Source: Ostreococcus lucimarinus CCE9901 (lineage: Eukaryota; Chlorophyta; Mamiellophyceae; Mamiellales; Bathycoccaceae). Taken from it: a DNA stretch of 64,000 nt. Both the position numbers and the translations under genes were made by a program. The stretch spans positions 248,001 through 312,000 of the forward strand of contig NC_009375.1 of NCBI RefSeq assembly GCF_000092065.1, written 5' to 3'. Shown piece by piece: positions 49,076 through 57,863 of the stretch. Each line of letters begins with the position of its first letter. The first letter of the stretch is position 1. The notes under the pieces were generated by a model. The model did not search any database. It had not been told where the DNA came from and saw nothing but the letters and a program-made list of their open reading frames with translations.

Positions 49076-49597
49076 ATGGTGGCCGTCGGCGACCAATTCC
49101 CCGACGTCGTCGCGCAATCGCACGAGCCCTCCTGGCCGACGCCGGTGAAGATGCGCGCGCGTCTCGCCGGTAAAAAATCGCTCGTCGTCGGCCTGCCCGG
49201 CGCGTTCACGCCGACGTGATCGACGTGTCAGGTCCCGGGATACCTCGCGGGGCAGGACGCGCTGCGCGCGAGCGGGATCGATGAGGTGCTGGTGATGTGC
49301 GTGAACGACGCCGCCGTCATGGGGGCGTGGGCGATCGATCAAAAGATTCAAGGGTCAAACATTTCGTTCCTCGCGGATCCGAATTCGGTGATCACGAAGG
49401 CGCTGGACGTGGAGCTCGTCGCGCCCGGACCGTGCGCGAAGCTCGGACCGAAGCGATGCAAACGCTTCGCGATGTACGTCGACGATGGGGTGATCAAGGT
49501 GCTGAACGTGAGCGAAGCGCCGGACGATCCCGCGGGAGACGCGCGACCGGAGGCGTCGTGCATCGACAACATGTTGAAGGAAATCGCGGCGTTGTAG
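49076..49597 (+). CDS. Selenocysteine-containing type II peroxiredoxin (in-frame UGA)
   Basis: Thiol/selenol peroxidase of the Prx5/PrxII family. From the ATG at 49076 the frame reads MVAVGDQFPDVVAQS to GLPGAFTPT, then TGA (49217-49219), then STCQVPGYLAGQDAL to the true stop TAG at 49595-49597: 173 residues, the normal PrxII length. The TGA falls exactly where the family has its peroxidatic Cys (PGAFTPTC), at residue 48, so it is read as selenocysteine. Downstream family motifs are intact (LVMCVNDAAVMGAWA, ISFLADPN, RFAMYVDDGVI), with further Cys available for resolving or glutathionylation. A SECIS structure lies 70 bp past the stop. Without recoding the protein would end at 47 residues. Confidence 0.95.
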
Positions 49598-49659
49598 ACG
49601 CGCGCGATGACTTTGACGGGACGAAGACGACGAGGTTCAACGCGATGGTTGAGGATGTG

Positions 49660-49735
49660 CGCGTACGTACGTGACGCGACGCAGCGAAAGGGCTGATGTT
49701 ATTGGCTCGCTGCGTCGTCGATGGAAACGAACGCG
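49660..49735 (+). promoter_or_regulatory. SECIS element (type II) in the peroxiredoxin 3' UTR
   Basis: The RNA stem-loop that directs Sec insertion. Base pairing by eye: the lower helix 49660-49664 (CGCGT) pairs with 49731-49735 (ACGCG). An internal loop follows, then the non-Watson-Crick quartet UGAC (49672-49675) against CGAU (49719-49722), giving U.U, G.A, A.G and C.C. The upper helix 49676-49686 pairs with 49708-49718: one G.U plus ten Watson-Crick pairs (CGACGCAGCG with CGCTGCGTCG). The apical loop starts with AAA at 49687-49689 and contains a short mini-helix (GGCU with GGCU, using wobbles), which makes it type II. The base before UGA is G rather than the common A. Confidence 0.92.
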
Positions 49736-50169
49736 GCGTCCGACGCCGCCGTCGCCGGAACGCGACGTCGTCTTCTCGAGTTTACTTTATATACAGAATA
49801 AGCGTCGTGCCGCGTCTCGCGACGCGCGGACAAAGGCGGCGTTAGGCGGAGTTTCGTCGATCGATCGTTTTGATTTCCGTTTCTTTCGTCCCCCGAACCT
49901 TTGTGAATACATTTACGCAACGACGAAGAAAAATAAAACCGCGGCGCTCGTCTTCTCGTCCTCCGCCAAACGAACGAACGAATGATGCGCTCTTAAAATT
50001 TAAAAATTAAAAACGGTGATTAATTGCTATTGCTGCGCTGCGCGTGCGAGGAGATGGATACAGTGAATTGAAATTTGTTGTAATCGACGCGCCGGGCGTT
50101 TCAGCCGCCCCGACGGGCGTTTCAGCCGCCCCGACGCGAAATTCGAGGCGCGGGATTCGTCCGCGTCTC
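49736..50169. other. Intergenic region after the Sec-peroxiredoxin
   Basis: 434 bp between the SECIS and the 3' end of alternative oxidase. It includes an A+T-rich patch (about 49985-50035), unusual for the window, and a 21-bp direct repeat. No credible ORF or RNA gene. Confidence 0.6.
50094..50135 (+). repeat. 21-bp tandem duplication
   Basis: Two exact adjacent copies of a 21-bp unit beginning GGGCGTTTCAGCCGC and ending CCCGAC (50094-50114 and 50115-50135), just downstream of the alternative oxidase stop codon. Confidence 0.95.
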
Positions 50170-51363
50170 TTAACGGCAGTGTTCCGGGACGAAGCCCGCA
50201 GGCGGCTCGACGAAATTCTCCGGCAACTCGGTGTGACCGACGTGGAACGGATTGGCTTGTCGAATACCCATGGAAGACAGGGTGTGATTGACGTGGGAGT
50301 GCGACGCTTCGTCGGCGCGCACGGCGATGATTAAATCGCGCACCGTGGCGTCGTCGGGCATTCGCCAGTATTTAATCGCGAGCTTGGGCGCGGGCATCGT
50401 CGCCCATTCGCTCGCGGGACCGTCGCCGTCGATGTCGTGCAACGCGTGCGTGTACGTGCGCACGGCTTCCTCTTCAAGATACCCCACGAATCGATGGCAC
50501 GTTCGCGGAGAAATCAGATACGACAGAAAAAAGGCGTTGAAAAACACCCCTTGCGCGCCGAGGACGGCGAGTCGAAACATCAGCCCTGGTTCGCGAAGCT
50601 TCAGGAACGTCAGCAAGTGCATGCGTTCGTTTTCCGCTTCCTCGAGCAAGGTGTGAATCCAACCGTGATCGCGCTTGAGCGTGCGCAGAGACATCATGTG
50701 TCGCAGCATCGCGCCCACCATGCCGGGCACCCCCGCGACGGTTTCCAAAAAGATGAATCTCATCAACCATCCATCCGTGGTGAGCGATTTCTTCGGCGTG
50801 TACCCGGTGACTTTATCGAACGACCATCGCGAGAATTGCACCAACCCGTACGCCAAGTAATCGCGCACGTGTCTCGGCTGTCGATGCGCCGGTTTCACGT
50901 TTTCCACCTGTCGCAAGTCGTACTGCGGGTGAAACAGCATGTACGAGTCCGCGCTCCGCGCCATCGCGGCCGCTAATTTCGCGCTCGCCGCCTCGCTCGC
51001 CTCATCTCGCACCACCTCCGCCGCTCGCGCGCTCGCCTCGCTCGTCGACGACGCGAACGTCCGTCCCTTCCCCCCCCCCGTCGACGCCCCCGCGCGCGCA
51101 CCCTCCCTCGCGCGCGCGCCTCGCTCGCCCGCGCACCGTGCGCACGCGCACGCGCGCGTCCTCGGCGCTCCCATCGCGCGCGCTCCGACGCATCGCCATT
51201 TCATTTCCGGTCCACGCGCCGCCGTCGTCGCGAATCGCGTCGCGCGCGCCGTCACCGCGCGATCCGTCGTCGTCGTCGTCGTCGTCGTCGTCATCGCCCA
51301 TCGCGCGTCGCGTCCTCGGTCGCGCGTCGCGCGTCGCGCGAGTTCCTCCCACGCGCGTCGCAT
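50170..51363 (-). CDS. AOX: Mitochondrial alternative oxidase
   Basis: Ubiquinol oxidase of the inner mitochondrial membrane that bypasses complexes III and IV. The di-iron ligands are all present: RFIFLETVAGVPGMV, LLEEAENERMHLLTFL, GYLEEEAVRTYTHAL and IAVRADEASHSHVNHTL. The membrane-associated helices match the family. Up to 397 residues. The N-terminal 130 are Ala/Arg/Thr-rich with a poly-Thr run encoded by GAC/GTC repeats (51267-51293), so the start is uncertain; MKWRCVGARAM at 51204 is an alternative. The regulatory cysteine context of land-plant AOX is not recognisable upstream of the first ligand. It is divergent from the GPR107-like gene. Confidence 0.96.
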   Translation of the reverse strand: MRRAWEELARRATRDRGRDARWAMTTTTTTTTTDRAVTARATRFATTAARGPEMKWRCVGARAMGAPRTRACACARCAGERGARAREGARAGASTGGGKGRTFASSTSEASARAAEVVRDEASEAASAKLAAAMARSADSYMLFHPQYDLRQVENVKPAHRQPRHVRDYLAYGLVQFSRWSFDKVTGYTPKKSLTTDGWLMRFIFLETVAGVPGMVGAMLRHMMSLRTLKRDHGWIHTLLEEAENERMHLLTFLKLREPGLMFRLAVLGAQGVFFNAFFLSYLISPRTCHRFVGYLEEEAVRTYTHALHDIDGDGPASEWATMPAPKLAIKYWRMPDDATVRDLIIAVRADEASHSHVNHTLSSMGIRQANPFHVGHTELPENFVEPPAGFVPEHCR

Positions 51364-51796
51364 GCCGGGTCGTCGTCGCCGCGTCGCGCCCCGTCGCGTC
51401 GGTCGCGCGTCGCGTCGAGTCGCGATGTGCGACGCCGTCGCGCGCGCGCGGACGAGGCACCCTGGATGCGGTCGTCGGTCGTCCCGTCACTTCCGGGTAT
51501 TTAGGGTTTAGGGTCGGGCGCGCCGGTCGTCGCTTCCGGGTGTGCGCGCGCGCGACGCGTCCGTCGCGTCCGGCGCGCGCGGCGCGCGAGTTCGCGACGC
51601 GATTCGATCGCGGCGACGGCGACGACGCGGATACGACGCGCGCGCGCGCGACGGGGGCGGATCGCGCGCGCGCGCGCGACGCGCGCGTCGAATTCCGATT
51701 CGCGCGCCCGAGGCGGCGTTCGATTGGATTGGATTGGATTCGATCGATCGACGCGAGCGACGGCGCGGATCTCGACCGGCGCGATCACCGCGCGCG
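51364..51796. other. Divergent upstream region of AOX and the GPR107-like gene
   Basis: 433 bp, mostly CG repeats translating only as Arg/Ala/Asp text. It contains a two-unit telomere-like motif and a short GGATT repeat (51722-51740). It presumably holds both promoters. Confidence 0.6.
51500..51513 (+). repeat. (TTTAGGG)2 interstitial telomere-like motif / telo-box
   Basis: TTTAGGGTTTAGGG is two perfect plant/green-algal telomere units. It sits roughly midway between the start codons of AOX and the GPR107-like gene. In plants, telo-boxes occur in promoters of translation and growth genes. Confidence 0.75.
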
Positions 51797-53170
51797 ATGG
51801 TGCGGCGAGGACGAACGGGCGTCGCGCGGGCGGCGCTGGGCGCGGCGTGCGCGGTGGTGGCGGTGGCGATGACGGCGGCGACGGCGGAGGCGCGGATCGC
51901 GACGTACGAGGTGTCCAAGGACGATAGGAGCTTGATTTTACTGCGCGAACCGTTCGGGTTCGCGGTGGGGGGGACGATGGAGATCGCGCTGAAAGAATCG
52001 CGCGTGTACCTGCCCGAACACGCGCCGCCGCTGGATAAGACAAAGCTCGGGTTTTTCATCACCGAGGCCAAGGACGAGGGCGCGCTCGACGCCGCGCTCG
52101 AGGACGGGGCGTGCGTGTTGGACGTGGATTTCGTCGATCAGGCGTTCACGTTCGCGGATATGGACGCGCAGTTGAAGAAGGGTGAGCGGGAGGTGAGTTC
52201 GTACGAGTTCATGAAGGAGATAAAGGTGCCGGGGGATTACATGCTGTTTTTCGCCAGCTGCGCGCCGCACACGGTGGTGTCGTTTGAGATCACGACGACG
52301 TTTGCGAATAAAGACGCCAGGGGGCGTAATGATTACTTGGGAGCGGGCGAGAAGTCGTTACCGAGCGTGTATTACTTGTTCTTTTTGTTGGACACGTGCG
52401 CGGCCGTGGCGTGGGCGTTCATTCTCGGTCGAGCGAACGGGCAGCGCGGCGTGCGAAAGATTCACTGGCTCATGCTCGCGCTCGTGTGTTTCAAGACGCT
52501 CTCCGTGCTCGCGCAGGCGGGGCGGTATCACATCACGCGACTCACTGGGTCATCGCGTGGATGGACGGCGGCGTACTACGTCTTCACCGTCTGTCGGTCG
52601 ATGCTCATGTTTAGCGTCATCGCCCTCGTGGGCATGGGGTGGAGCTTCTTGAAGCCGTTTTTGCACCAGCGCGAGAAGAATTTGCTCATGGCCGTGATCC
52701 CGCTCCAAGTGCTGGCCAACATAGCCGCGGTCGTGATAGGCGAAGAAGGTCCCGCCGATCAAGGCTGGTTCGCGTGGCAAAACATGTTCATCGTCATCGA
52801 CATCATGTGCTGCTGCGCCGTGTTGGTGCCGATTGTGTGGAGCATCAAGCACTTGCGCGACACCTCGGATTCGAGCGAGAAGAAGGCGAGGAATTTGGAA
52901 AAGCTGTTACTGTTCCGTCACTTTTACGTCATGACCGTGGCGTACATCTACTTCACTCGCATCATCGTCTACTTGCTCAAGTCCACGGTGGAGTACGAGT
53001 TGCGCTGGACGGCGGCGTTTTTCAACGAGCTCGCGACGCTGGCGTACTACGTCGCCACGGGCTACATGTTCAGACCGGAGGAAGAAAACATGTACTTTTC
53101 GCTCAAACACGACGAAGACGAGGACGGGGTAGAGATGAGCGACAGGGCTCGTTGGGGGGACGCGGTGTAG
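51797..53170 (+). CDS. GPR107/108-like seven-transmembrane protein (lung-7TM family)
   Basis: Family members act in Golgi-to-plasma-membrane traffic and have been proposed as receptors. From the ATG at 51797, 457 residues. A signal peptide (ALGAACAVVAVAMTAATAEA) precedes a lumenal beta-rich domain of about 190 residues. Seven membrane helices start at LPSVYYLFFLLDTCAAVAWA and include KIHWLMLALVCFKTLSVLAQ, VCRSMLMFSVIALVGMGWSF and LFRHFYVMTVAYIYFTRIIV. A cytosolic acidic tail ends the protein. The motif GWSFLKPFLHQREKNLLMAV is typical. The frame is open upstream but as repeat text only. Confidence 0.92.
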   Translation: MVRRGRTGVARAALGAACAVVAVAMTAATAEARIATYEVSKDDRSLILLREPFGFAVGGTMEIALKESRVYLPEHAPPLDKTKLGFFITEAKDEGALDAALEDGACVLDVDFVDQAFTFADMDAQLKKGEREVSSYEFMKEIKVPGDYMLFFASCAPHTVVSFEITTTFANKDARGRNDYLGAGEKSLPSVYYLFFLLDTCAAVAWAFILGRANGQRGVRKIHWLMLALVCFKTLSVLAQAGRYHITRLTGSSRGWTAAYYVFTVCRSMLMFSVIALVGMGWSFLKPFLHQREKNLLMAVIPLQVLANIAAVVIGEEGPADQGWFAWQNMFIVIDIMCCCAVLVPIVWSIKHLRDTSDSSEKKARNLEKLLLFRHFYVMTVAYIYFTRIIVYLLKSTVEYELRWTAAFFNELATLAYYVATGYMFRPEEENMYFSLKHDEDEDGVEMSDRARWGDAV

Positions 53171-53237
53171 CGCGGCGAGTCGCTGCTTTCGTGCGTAGTC
53201 GATTTAATTGTTTTACAGCAAAGCGAGGACGGCCACT

Positions 53238-53681
53238 TCATTCGAACTTCCGCACGTTCGACATCTCGTCTAACATCGCTTGAATCCCTTCCTCGGTCAA
53301 CCCGCGATCTTCCTGCTCCAAGCTCGGCACTAAAGTCTTCGCCTCGTCCCAATCCTGCGGCTTCAAGTTTGAGATCGCCGCGCCTTCAAAGTCGTGCAAC
53401 CCTGAATTGTTGTGTAATTCCCGAATAGCCGCCGCCGCCGTGCTGCTCGTGTTCCCGCTGAACCGCTTCGCGTACGCTAACGTCTTCTCGAACACCCGCG
53501 TGCGCGTCGTCGACGTCTCCTCCGCTTGTTCGGCGTCGTCGGCGACTTTCGACTCGCACACGATCTTCACCTCGGCGAGCGACAAGCAGTTGGCGTCGTC
53601 GAAATCGGGACCGAGTCGCAGTTCCCCGGCGTCCTCGACGTCTTCCGCGGACTTTCTTCCTATGCACAGCGCGGCGGACAT
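53238..53681 (-). CDS. RPB4: RNA polymerase II subunit RPB4
   Basis: With RPB7 forms the detachable stalk of RNA polymerase II. From the ATG at 53681, 147 residues: an acidic N-terminal region with LSLAEVKIVCES, the HRDC-like helical core (KTLAYAKRFSGNT, GLHDFEGAAISNLKPQDWDE, KTLVPSLE) and the terminal helix IQAMLDEMSNVRKF. Length and order match RPB4 of plants and animals. It converges on the GPR107-like gene with a 67-bp gap. Confidence 0.93.
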   Translation of the reverse strand: MSAALCIGRKSAEDVEDAGELRLGPDFDDANCLSLAEVKIVCESKVADDAEQAEETSTTRTRVFEKTLAYAKRFSGNTSSTAAAAIRELHNNSGLHDFEGAAISNLKPQDWDEAKTLVPSLEQEDRGLTEEGIQAMLDEMSNVRKFE

Positions 53682-53847
53682 CGAGTCGCGCGCGAGTCCG
53701 AGACTGCGGATCTTCAAGTAGGGTTGTGGTGCGAGGCGGCGCGGCGAGCGTCGAGCCGCGCGAGCGGCGTCGTCTTACAAATCGTCTAACGTACAATCGC
53801 TCCCTCGAGCGCGCGCGCGCGCGCGAGCGAGACCGCGAATTTCTGCT

Positions 53848-54065
53848 TCAGTACACGTCCCTCGCCGCGACGCGATGCCCGCGCTTGAGTTTCTTCCTAT
53901 CCGCCTTGACGCCTCGTCGCTCGACGTGCGACAGCGCCTTGTCCAGGGCGGCTCTCTTGCGCTTCGCGATCGCCCTGCGCACCGTCGGCGCGCGTTTCCG
54001 CCCGACGGGCGCCGAGCGCGCCGTCGTCGTCGCGTCGTCCGCCGTCGTCGTCGTCGTCGCGACGC

Positions 54066-54109
<44 letters not shown>

Positions 54110-54225
54110 CCACCGCCGCCGCCGCGCGCCGTCGTCCCCGCGTCGCCGTCCATGCGCACGTCCGCGCCGCGCGCCGCGAGCTTCATCGCGCGAATGCGCT
54201 CTTTCCTTCGCTTCCCCTTGGCCAT
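53848..54225 (-). CDS. Small basic low-complexity protein, hypothetical
   Basis: 125 residues starting MAKGKRRKERIRAMKL. Basic ends flank a centre of Gly and poly-Thr encoded by a (GAC)n run (54067-54105 on the + strand as GTC). The C-terminal part KRKRAALDKALSHVERRGVK is Lys/Arg-rich. It could be a nucleolar or ribosome-assembly factor by composition only. It is divergent from the next gene with 29 bp between ATGs, which argues that both starts are used or that one is spurious. Confidence 0.5.
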
Positions 54226-54254
54226 GTCGGCGATCGCGCGCCGCGCGCGCCGCG

Positions 54255-54989
54255 ATGGCGCCGCGACGCCGCGACGGCACTTCGATGCGCGCGTCTCGCG
54301 TCGCGCGCGAATTCCGGGGCGTCGTCGAGCGCTCCAGCGCGTCGTACGCCGCGTCGTCGTCGCCGCGATGGCGAAGACGCTCGTCCGACGGCGAGGACGC
54401 GCGCGAGGACGCGACGCCGGAATCCGACGACGCGTTCGAGGCGATGATGGCGATGGATGACGCGTACGGCTCGGGCGTCATGAGTGAGGAAAAGTCGGGT
54501 CGTCCTCGAGAGAGCGCGGCGGAGAAGGCGAAGCGCGTGGCGGCAGAGTTAGCGAAGAGAGGCATCCTAGTCGGCGATCGCGTGCGCGTGGACGTGCGCG
54601 TGGGGGCACCGCTGCCGGCGCGATCGAAAAAGTTCGCGTCGGACGCCGGCGCGGCGTCGGACGCCGGCGCGACGACGTCGACGTCGACGACGGATTCGAC
54701 GGCGACGAAGCGTCGATTCATCACGCGGGCGGTGCACGGATACGTCGTGTGCGTGCGAAACGGCCGCGCGGGGGTGAAACGCACCGGGCGCGGGGACACG
54801 GAGACGTCGTTTCCCACGTATCCGACGGCGTGGTGCACGGCGCTCGACGTCGGCGAGCTTTGGGAGATGTGCACGGGGCCGCGCAACCTCGCCGGGGTTT
54901 CGGGCGCGAGCGACGAGGCGTTGGCGGAGTATCTCAAGGCCACGGGGCAGTCGAGCGACGAGGAGGAGGAGGAAGAGGCTCGCTCGTGA
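54255..54989 (+). CDS. Hypothetical protein
   Basis: 244 residues. A basic N terminus, an acidic section (SDGEDAREDATPESDD), a helical stretch (SAAEKAKRVAAELAKRG), and a small beta-rich module (VGDRVRVDVRVGAPLP ... HGYVVCVRNGRAGVKRTG ... PTYPTAWCTALDVGELWEM) that looks folded. The tail is acidic. I do not recognise it. The module could be SH3- or KOW-like given VGDRVRV and GYVV, but this is a guess. Confidence 0.6.
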   Translation: MAPRRRDGTSMRASRVAREFRGVVERSSASYAASSSPRWRRRSSDGEDAREDATPESDDAFEAMMAMDDAYGSGVMSEEKSGRPRESAAEKAKRVAAELAKRGILVGDRVRVDVRVGAPLPARSKKFASDAGAASDAGATTSTSTTDSTATKRRFITRAVHGYVVCVRNGRAGVKRTGRGDTETSFPTYPTAWCTALDVGELWEMCTGPRNLAGVSGASDEALAEYLKATGQSSDEEEEEEARS

Positions 54990-55147
54990 CCGGAGGCTAC
55001 AGACGTCGCGGGCGACTAGCGTTCGCGACGTCGCAGGCGCGTCGTAGGTAAAAGTGTAATTCTAGCGCATCTTAGTTTGCAGTGGCGACCGCGCGCCGCG
55101 AGCGCGAAGTCCGACGACGCGAGCGAGACCAACGTCGGGCAAAAGTA

Positions 55148-55273
55148 TGACGGTACGCGGATTCGAGCCGCGGTTTTTGCGGTATTGTTGAGGTGTACTT
55201 GTGCGCGTATTTAACGCGCCAGAATTCCATGTGTTTCCACAACGCAAGGTACTAACCACTATACGATACCGTC
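55148..55273 (-). tRNA. tRNA-His (GTG) with an intron of about 54 bp
   Basis: Read on the minus strand. The acceptor GACGGTA pairs with TACCGTC and the discriminator is A. The D-arm is GTAT-AGTGGTTA-GTAC. The anticodon stem TTGCG pairs with CGCAA and the loop starts TTGTGG, placing GTG at positions 34-36. The T-arm is CGCGG-CTCGAAT-CCGCG. The mature length is about 72 nt before G-1 addition. The intron lies at the canonical site after position 37, and it contains CACAA, which can pair with TTGTG across the anticodon, as pre-tRNA introns often do. Internal A and B boxes are recognisable. Confidence 0.92.
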
Positions 55274-55422
55274 TCCGATTCCCGAGGGACTCTTGACGGG
55301 TTACGAACCATCAGCGCCGGGTCTCGCGCGTTTTCTCGCGTTCGCATTGTTACAGGCGCGCGACTTTCGGCGCGCGCGTCTCGCCGCGCGGAACACCCGC
55401 ATTGCGCGCTCGTCTGCGTTCG

Positions 55423-56445
55423 ATGCCTTCGCCACCTCCGACCGTGCCCAAGGCGCGCCCGCGTTGCGGTGAACCCCGCCGCGTGCTCGTCACCGGTGGT
55501 GCCGGCTTCGTCGGGTCGCACCTCGTCGACGCGCTGTTGAAACGCGGCGACGAAGTCATCGTCATGGACAACTTTTTCACCGGCTCGCAGCGCAACTTGG
55601 AGCACTTGAAGGGGAATCCAAAGTTTGAAATCATCCGACACGACATCGTGACGCCGTTCTTGGTGGAGATCGACGAAGTGTATCACTTGGCGTGCCCGGC
55701 GTCGCCGATTCATTACAAATTCAATCCGGTGAAGACGATCAAAACCAACGTCTTGGGGACTATGAACGCGCTCGGGCTCGCGAAGCGGTGCAAGGCGAAA
55801 TTCTTGCTCACGAGCACGTCTGAGGTGTACGGCGATCCGCTCGAGCACCCGCAGACGGAATCGTACTGGGGCAACGTCAATCCGATCGGCGAACGCGCGT
55901 GTTACGATGAGGGCAAACGGTGCGCTGAAACGTTGGCGTTCGATTACCATCGCGAGCACGGTTTGGAAATTCGAGTGGCGAGAATTTTCAACACGTACGG
56001 ACCGCGCATGGCGATGGATGACGGGCGCGTGGTGTCCAACTTCGTCGCGCAAGCGCTGGAGGGCAAACCTATGACAATCTACGGTGATGGCACGCAGACG
56101 CGCTCGTTTCAATACGTCTCTGACCTAGTCGCCGGACTCATCGCGTTGATGGACAACGACTCGGGCTTCGTCGGTCCGGTGAATCTCGGTAACCCCGGTG
56201 AATTCACGATGCTCGAACTCGCGGAGAAGGTGCGCGAAGTCGTGAACCCGAACGCGGAAATCGTGTTCTGCGAGAACACCTCGGACGATCCGAGTCGGCG
56301 CAAGCCAGACATTTCGCTCGCGAAGGAAAAATTAGGCGGTTGGGAACCGAAGGTGAAGCTCGAGGACGGGCTCAAGCTCATGGTGGAAGATTTCCGGGAG
56401 AGAATCGAAGATAAGCGGGCGCGAGACGCGGCGGGAGGACGATGA
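55423..56445 (+). CDS. UXS: UDP-glucuronate decarboxylase (UDP-xylose synthase), soluble form
   Basis: Converts UDP-glucuronate to UDP-xylose with bound NAD+. The 340 residues from [15 protein letters not shown] include the Rossmann motif [47 protein letters not shown], the catalytic Tyr/Lys in [14 protein letters not shown], and [20 protein letters not shown]. There is no N-terminal membrane anchor, so it is the cytosolic UXS3-like type rather than the Golgi type. It uses the product of UGDH at the left end of the window. A tRNA-His lies 150 bp upstream on the other strand. Confidence 0.97.
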   Translation: MPSPPPTVPKARPRCGEPRRVLVTGGAGFVGSHLVDALLKRGDEVIVMDNFFTGSQRNLEHLKGNPKFEIIRHDIVTPFLVEIDEVYHLACPASPIHYKFNPVKTIKTNVLGTMNALGLAKRCKAKFLLTSTSEVYGDPLEHPQTESYWGNVNPIGERACYDEGKRCAETLAFDYHREHGLEIRVARIFNTYGPRMAMDDGRVVSNFVAQALEGKPMTIYGDGTQTRSFQYVSDLVAGLIALMDNDSGFVGPVNLGNPGEFTMLELAEKVREVVNPNAEIVFCENTSDDPSRRKPDISLAKEKLGGWEPKVKLEDGLKLMVEDFRERIEDKRARDAAGGR

Positions 56446-56579
56446 GCGCCGTACTTCTTAGATGATTATGTTGTAATCTTACGTAACGGTGGCCGAGGTG
56501 TGTCGATGCACGGATTATTGTCGTCTCCGTTAAAAAATAGCTCGAGCGCGCTGTGCTTCGTGGTATCGCTTGGCTTAGC

Positions 56580-57448
56580 TTAGATGGCCTTGAAGTATTC
56601 CTTGGAACCCTTCGGATCCGGCTTCATCGTCGCCGCACCCGGGGTCCAGCCCGCCGGGCAGACTTCATCCGGGTTGTTTTGCACGTGCTGGATGGCTTGA
56701 AGCACGCGCAGCGTTTCGTCGACGGAGCGGCCAAACGGAGCGTTGTTGACGGTGCTGTGCTGAATGACGCCTTCGCGATCGATGATGTACAAACCACGGA
56801 GCGCGGTGCCGTCTTCGTAAAGGACGTCGTAAGCCTCGGTGATTTCGCGCTTAAGGTCGCTCACGAGCGGGTACGCCAAGTCGCCGAGACCGCCGTCGTT
56901 GCGGTCCGTTTGCAACCACGCCAAGTGGGAAAACTTGGAGTCGACGCTGCAGCCGAGAACTTCGGTGTTGAGCTTGGCGAACTCTTCGTAACGATCAGAG
57001 AACGCGGTGATTTCCGTCGGGCACACAAAGGTGAAATCGAGCGGGTAGAAGAACAACACCACGTACTTGCCTCGGTAATCGCTGAGCTTGATGTCTTGGA
57101 ACTCTTGGTCGAAGACGGCTTCGGCGCTGAAGTCCGGCGCTTCGTACCCGACCAACGGCTTGCGCGCTTGCTGCGAGTCGGAAATCGTGGTAACGGTGAT
57201 CGTCAGTCTTCGCCCGTGTCCTCGCGGCCTCCCTCCGCGATCCTCGGCCGGCTCGACCGTTCGCGCGGGCTTCTTTATCCTTCCCCGATCGCATCGTCGT
57301 TCGCGCCGTCGTCGTCCGTCGTCGCTTCGCCTCGCCTCGCGCGCACCACGCGAACGGTCGATCGCGAGAAGTTTTTGTTCGCGCGCCGCGCCTTCAGCCC
57401 CGCCGTGGTCGGGGTGAACGCAGAGGTGCTCGTCATCGCGCTCGCCAT
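56580..57448 (-). CDS. Plastid 2-Cys peroxiredoxin, two exons
   Basis: Thioredoxin/NTRC-dependent peroxidase. Exon 1 (57448-57347) encodes a 34-residue transit peptide starting [20 protein letters not shown]. The 176-bp intron 57171-57346 has donor GTGCGC, branch GACTGACG and acceptor CGCAG. Exon 2 (57170-56580) carries the enzyme: the peroxidatic Cys in FTFVCPTE, the resolving Cys in EVCPAGW, and the GGLG and YF motifs that make eukaryotic 2-Cys Prx prone to hyperoxidation. Total is 230 residues. This is the class whose overoxidation cycles are a transcription-independent clock marker in Ostreococcus. Confidence 0.95.
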
Positions 57449-57863
57449 CGTCGTCGTCGTCGTCTCGAAAGTGACGTCGCGTCGACGTCGATCGCCGACC
57501 GCGCGGTCGGGGAAATCCGATTTTCGACGCGCGCGGCCAACACCTGGAAATCAATCTTAATCTTGCGACGGACGACGACCGCACTCCGAGGACACCGACA
57601 CGACGGCGACGCACGCCCGATTGACGTTATCGCACGCACACCGCACGCGCATTCACCTTCACCTTCACCACCGCACCGCGCGCTCGCGGCGACGAGGCGC
57701 TCCGGACGCGCGCGCGCGCGTCGCGCATTCGCGCGCGCGAAGCGCTGGGCACGGCGAGCGATTCGTGTCGAGCGGTCGACGCGACGACGACGACGACGAT
57801 AAGGGCGCGCGCGGCGCGCGCATCGGTGACACCGAACCCGCGCGCGCGATCGGTCGACGCTCG
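57449..57863. other. Divergent upstream region of 2-Cys peroxiredoxin and FBPase
   Basis: 415 bp of CG-rich sequence with a short CACCTTCACCTT repeat near 57650. The FBPase frame is open back to 57621 with an ATG there, so part may code a presequence. Nothing else identified. Confidence 0.5.

Noticed and set aside
49217-49219. Premature stop making the peroxiredoxin a pseudogene
   Set aside because: The frame and all motifs continue to a proper stop, the TGA is exactly at the catalytic position, and a SECIS follows.
49603-49650. Alternative SECIS beginning at the ATGA near 49606
   Set aside because: No 10-bp helix with a matching GA could be drawn; the structure at 49660-49735 is far better.
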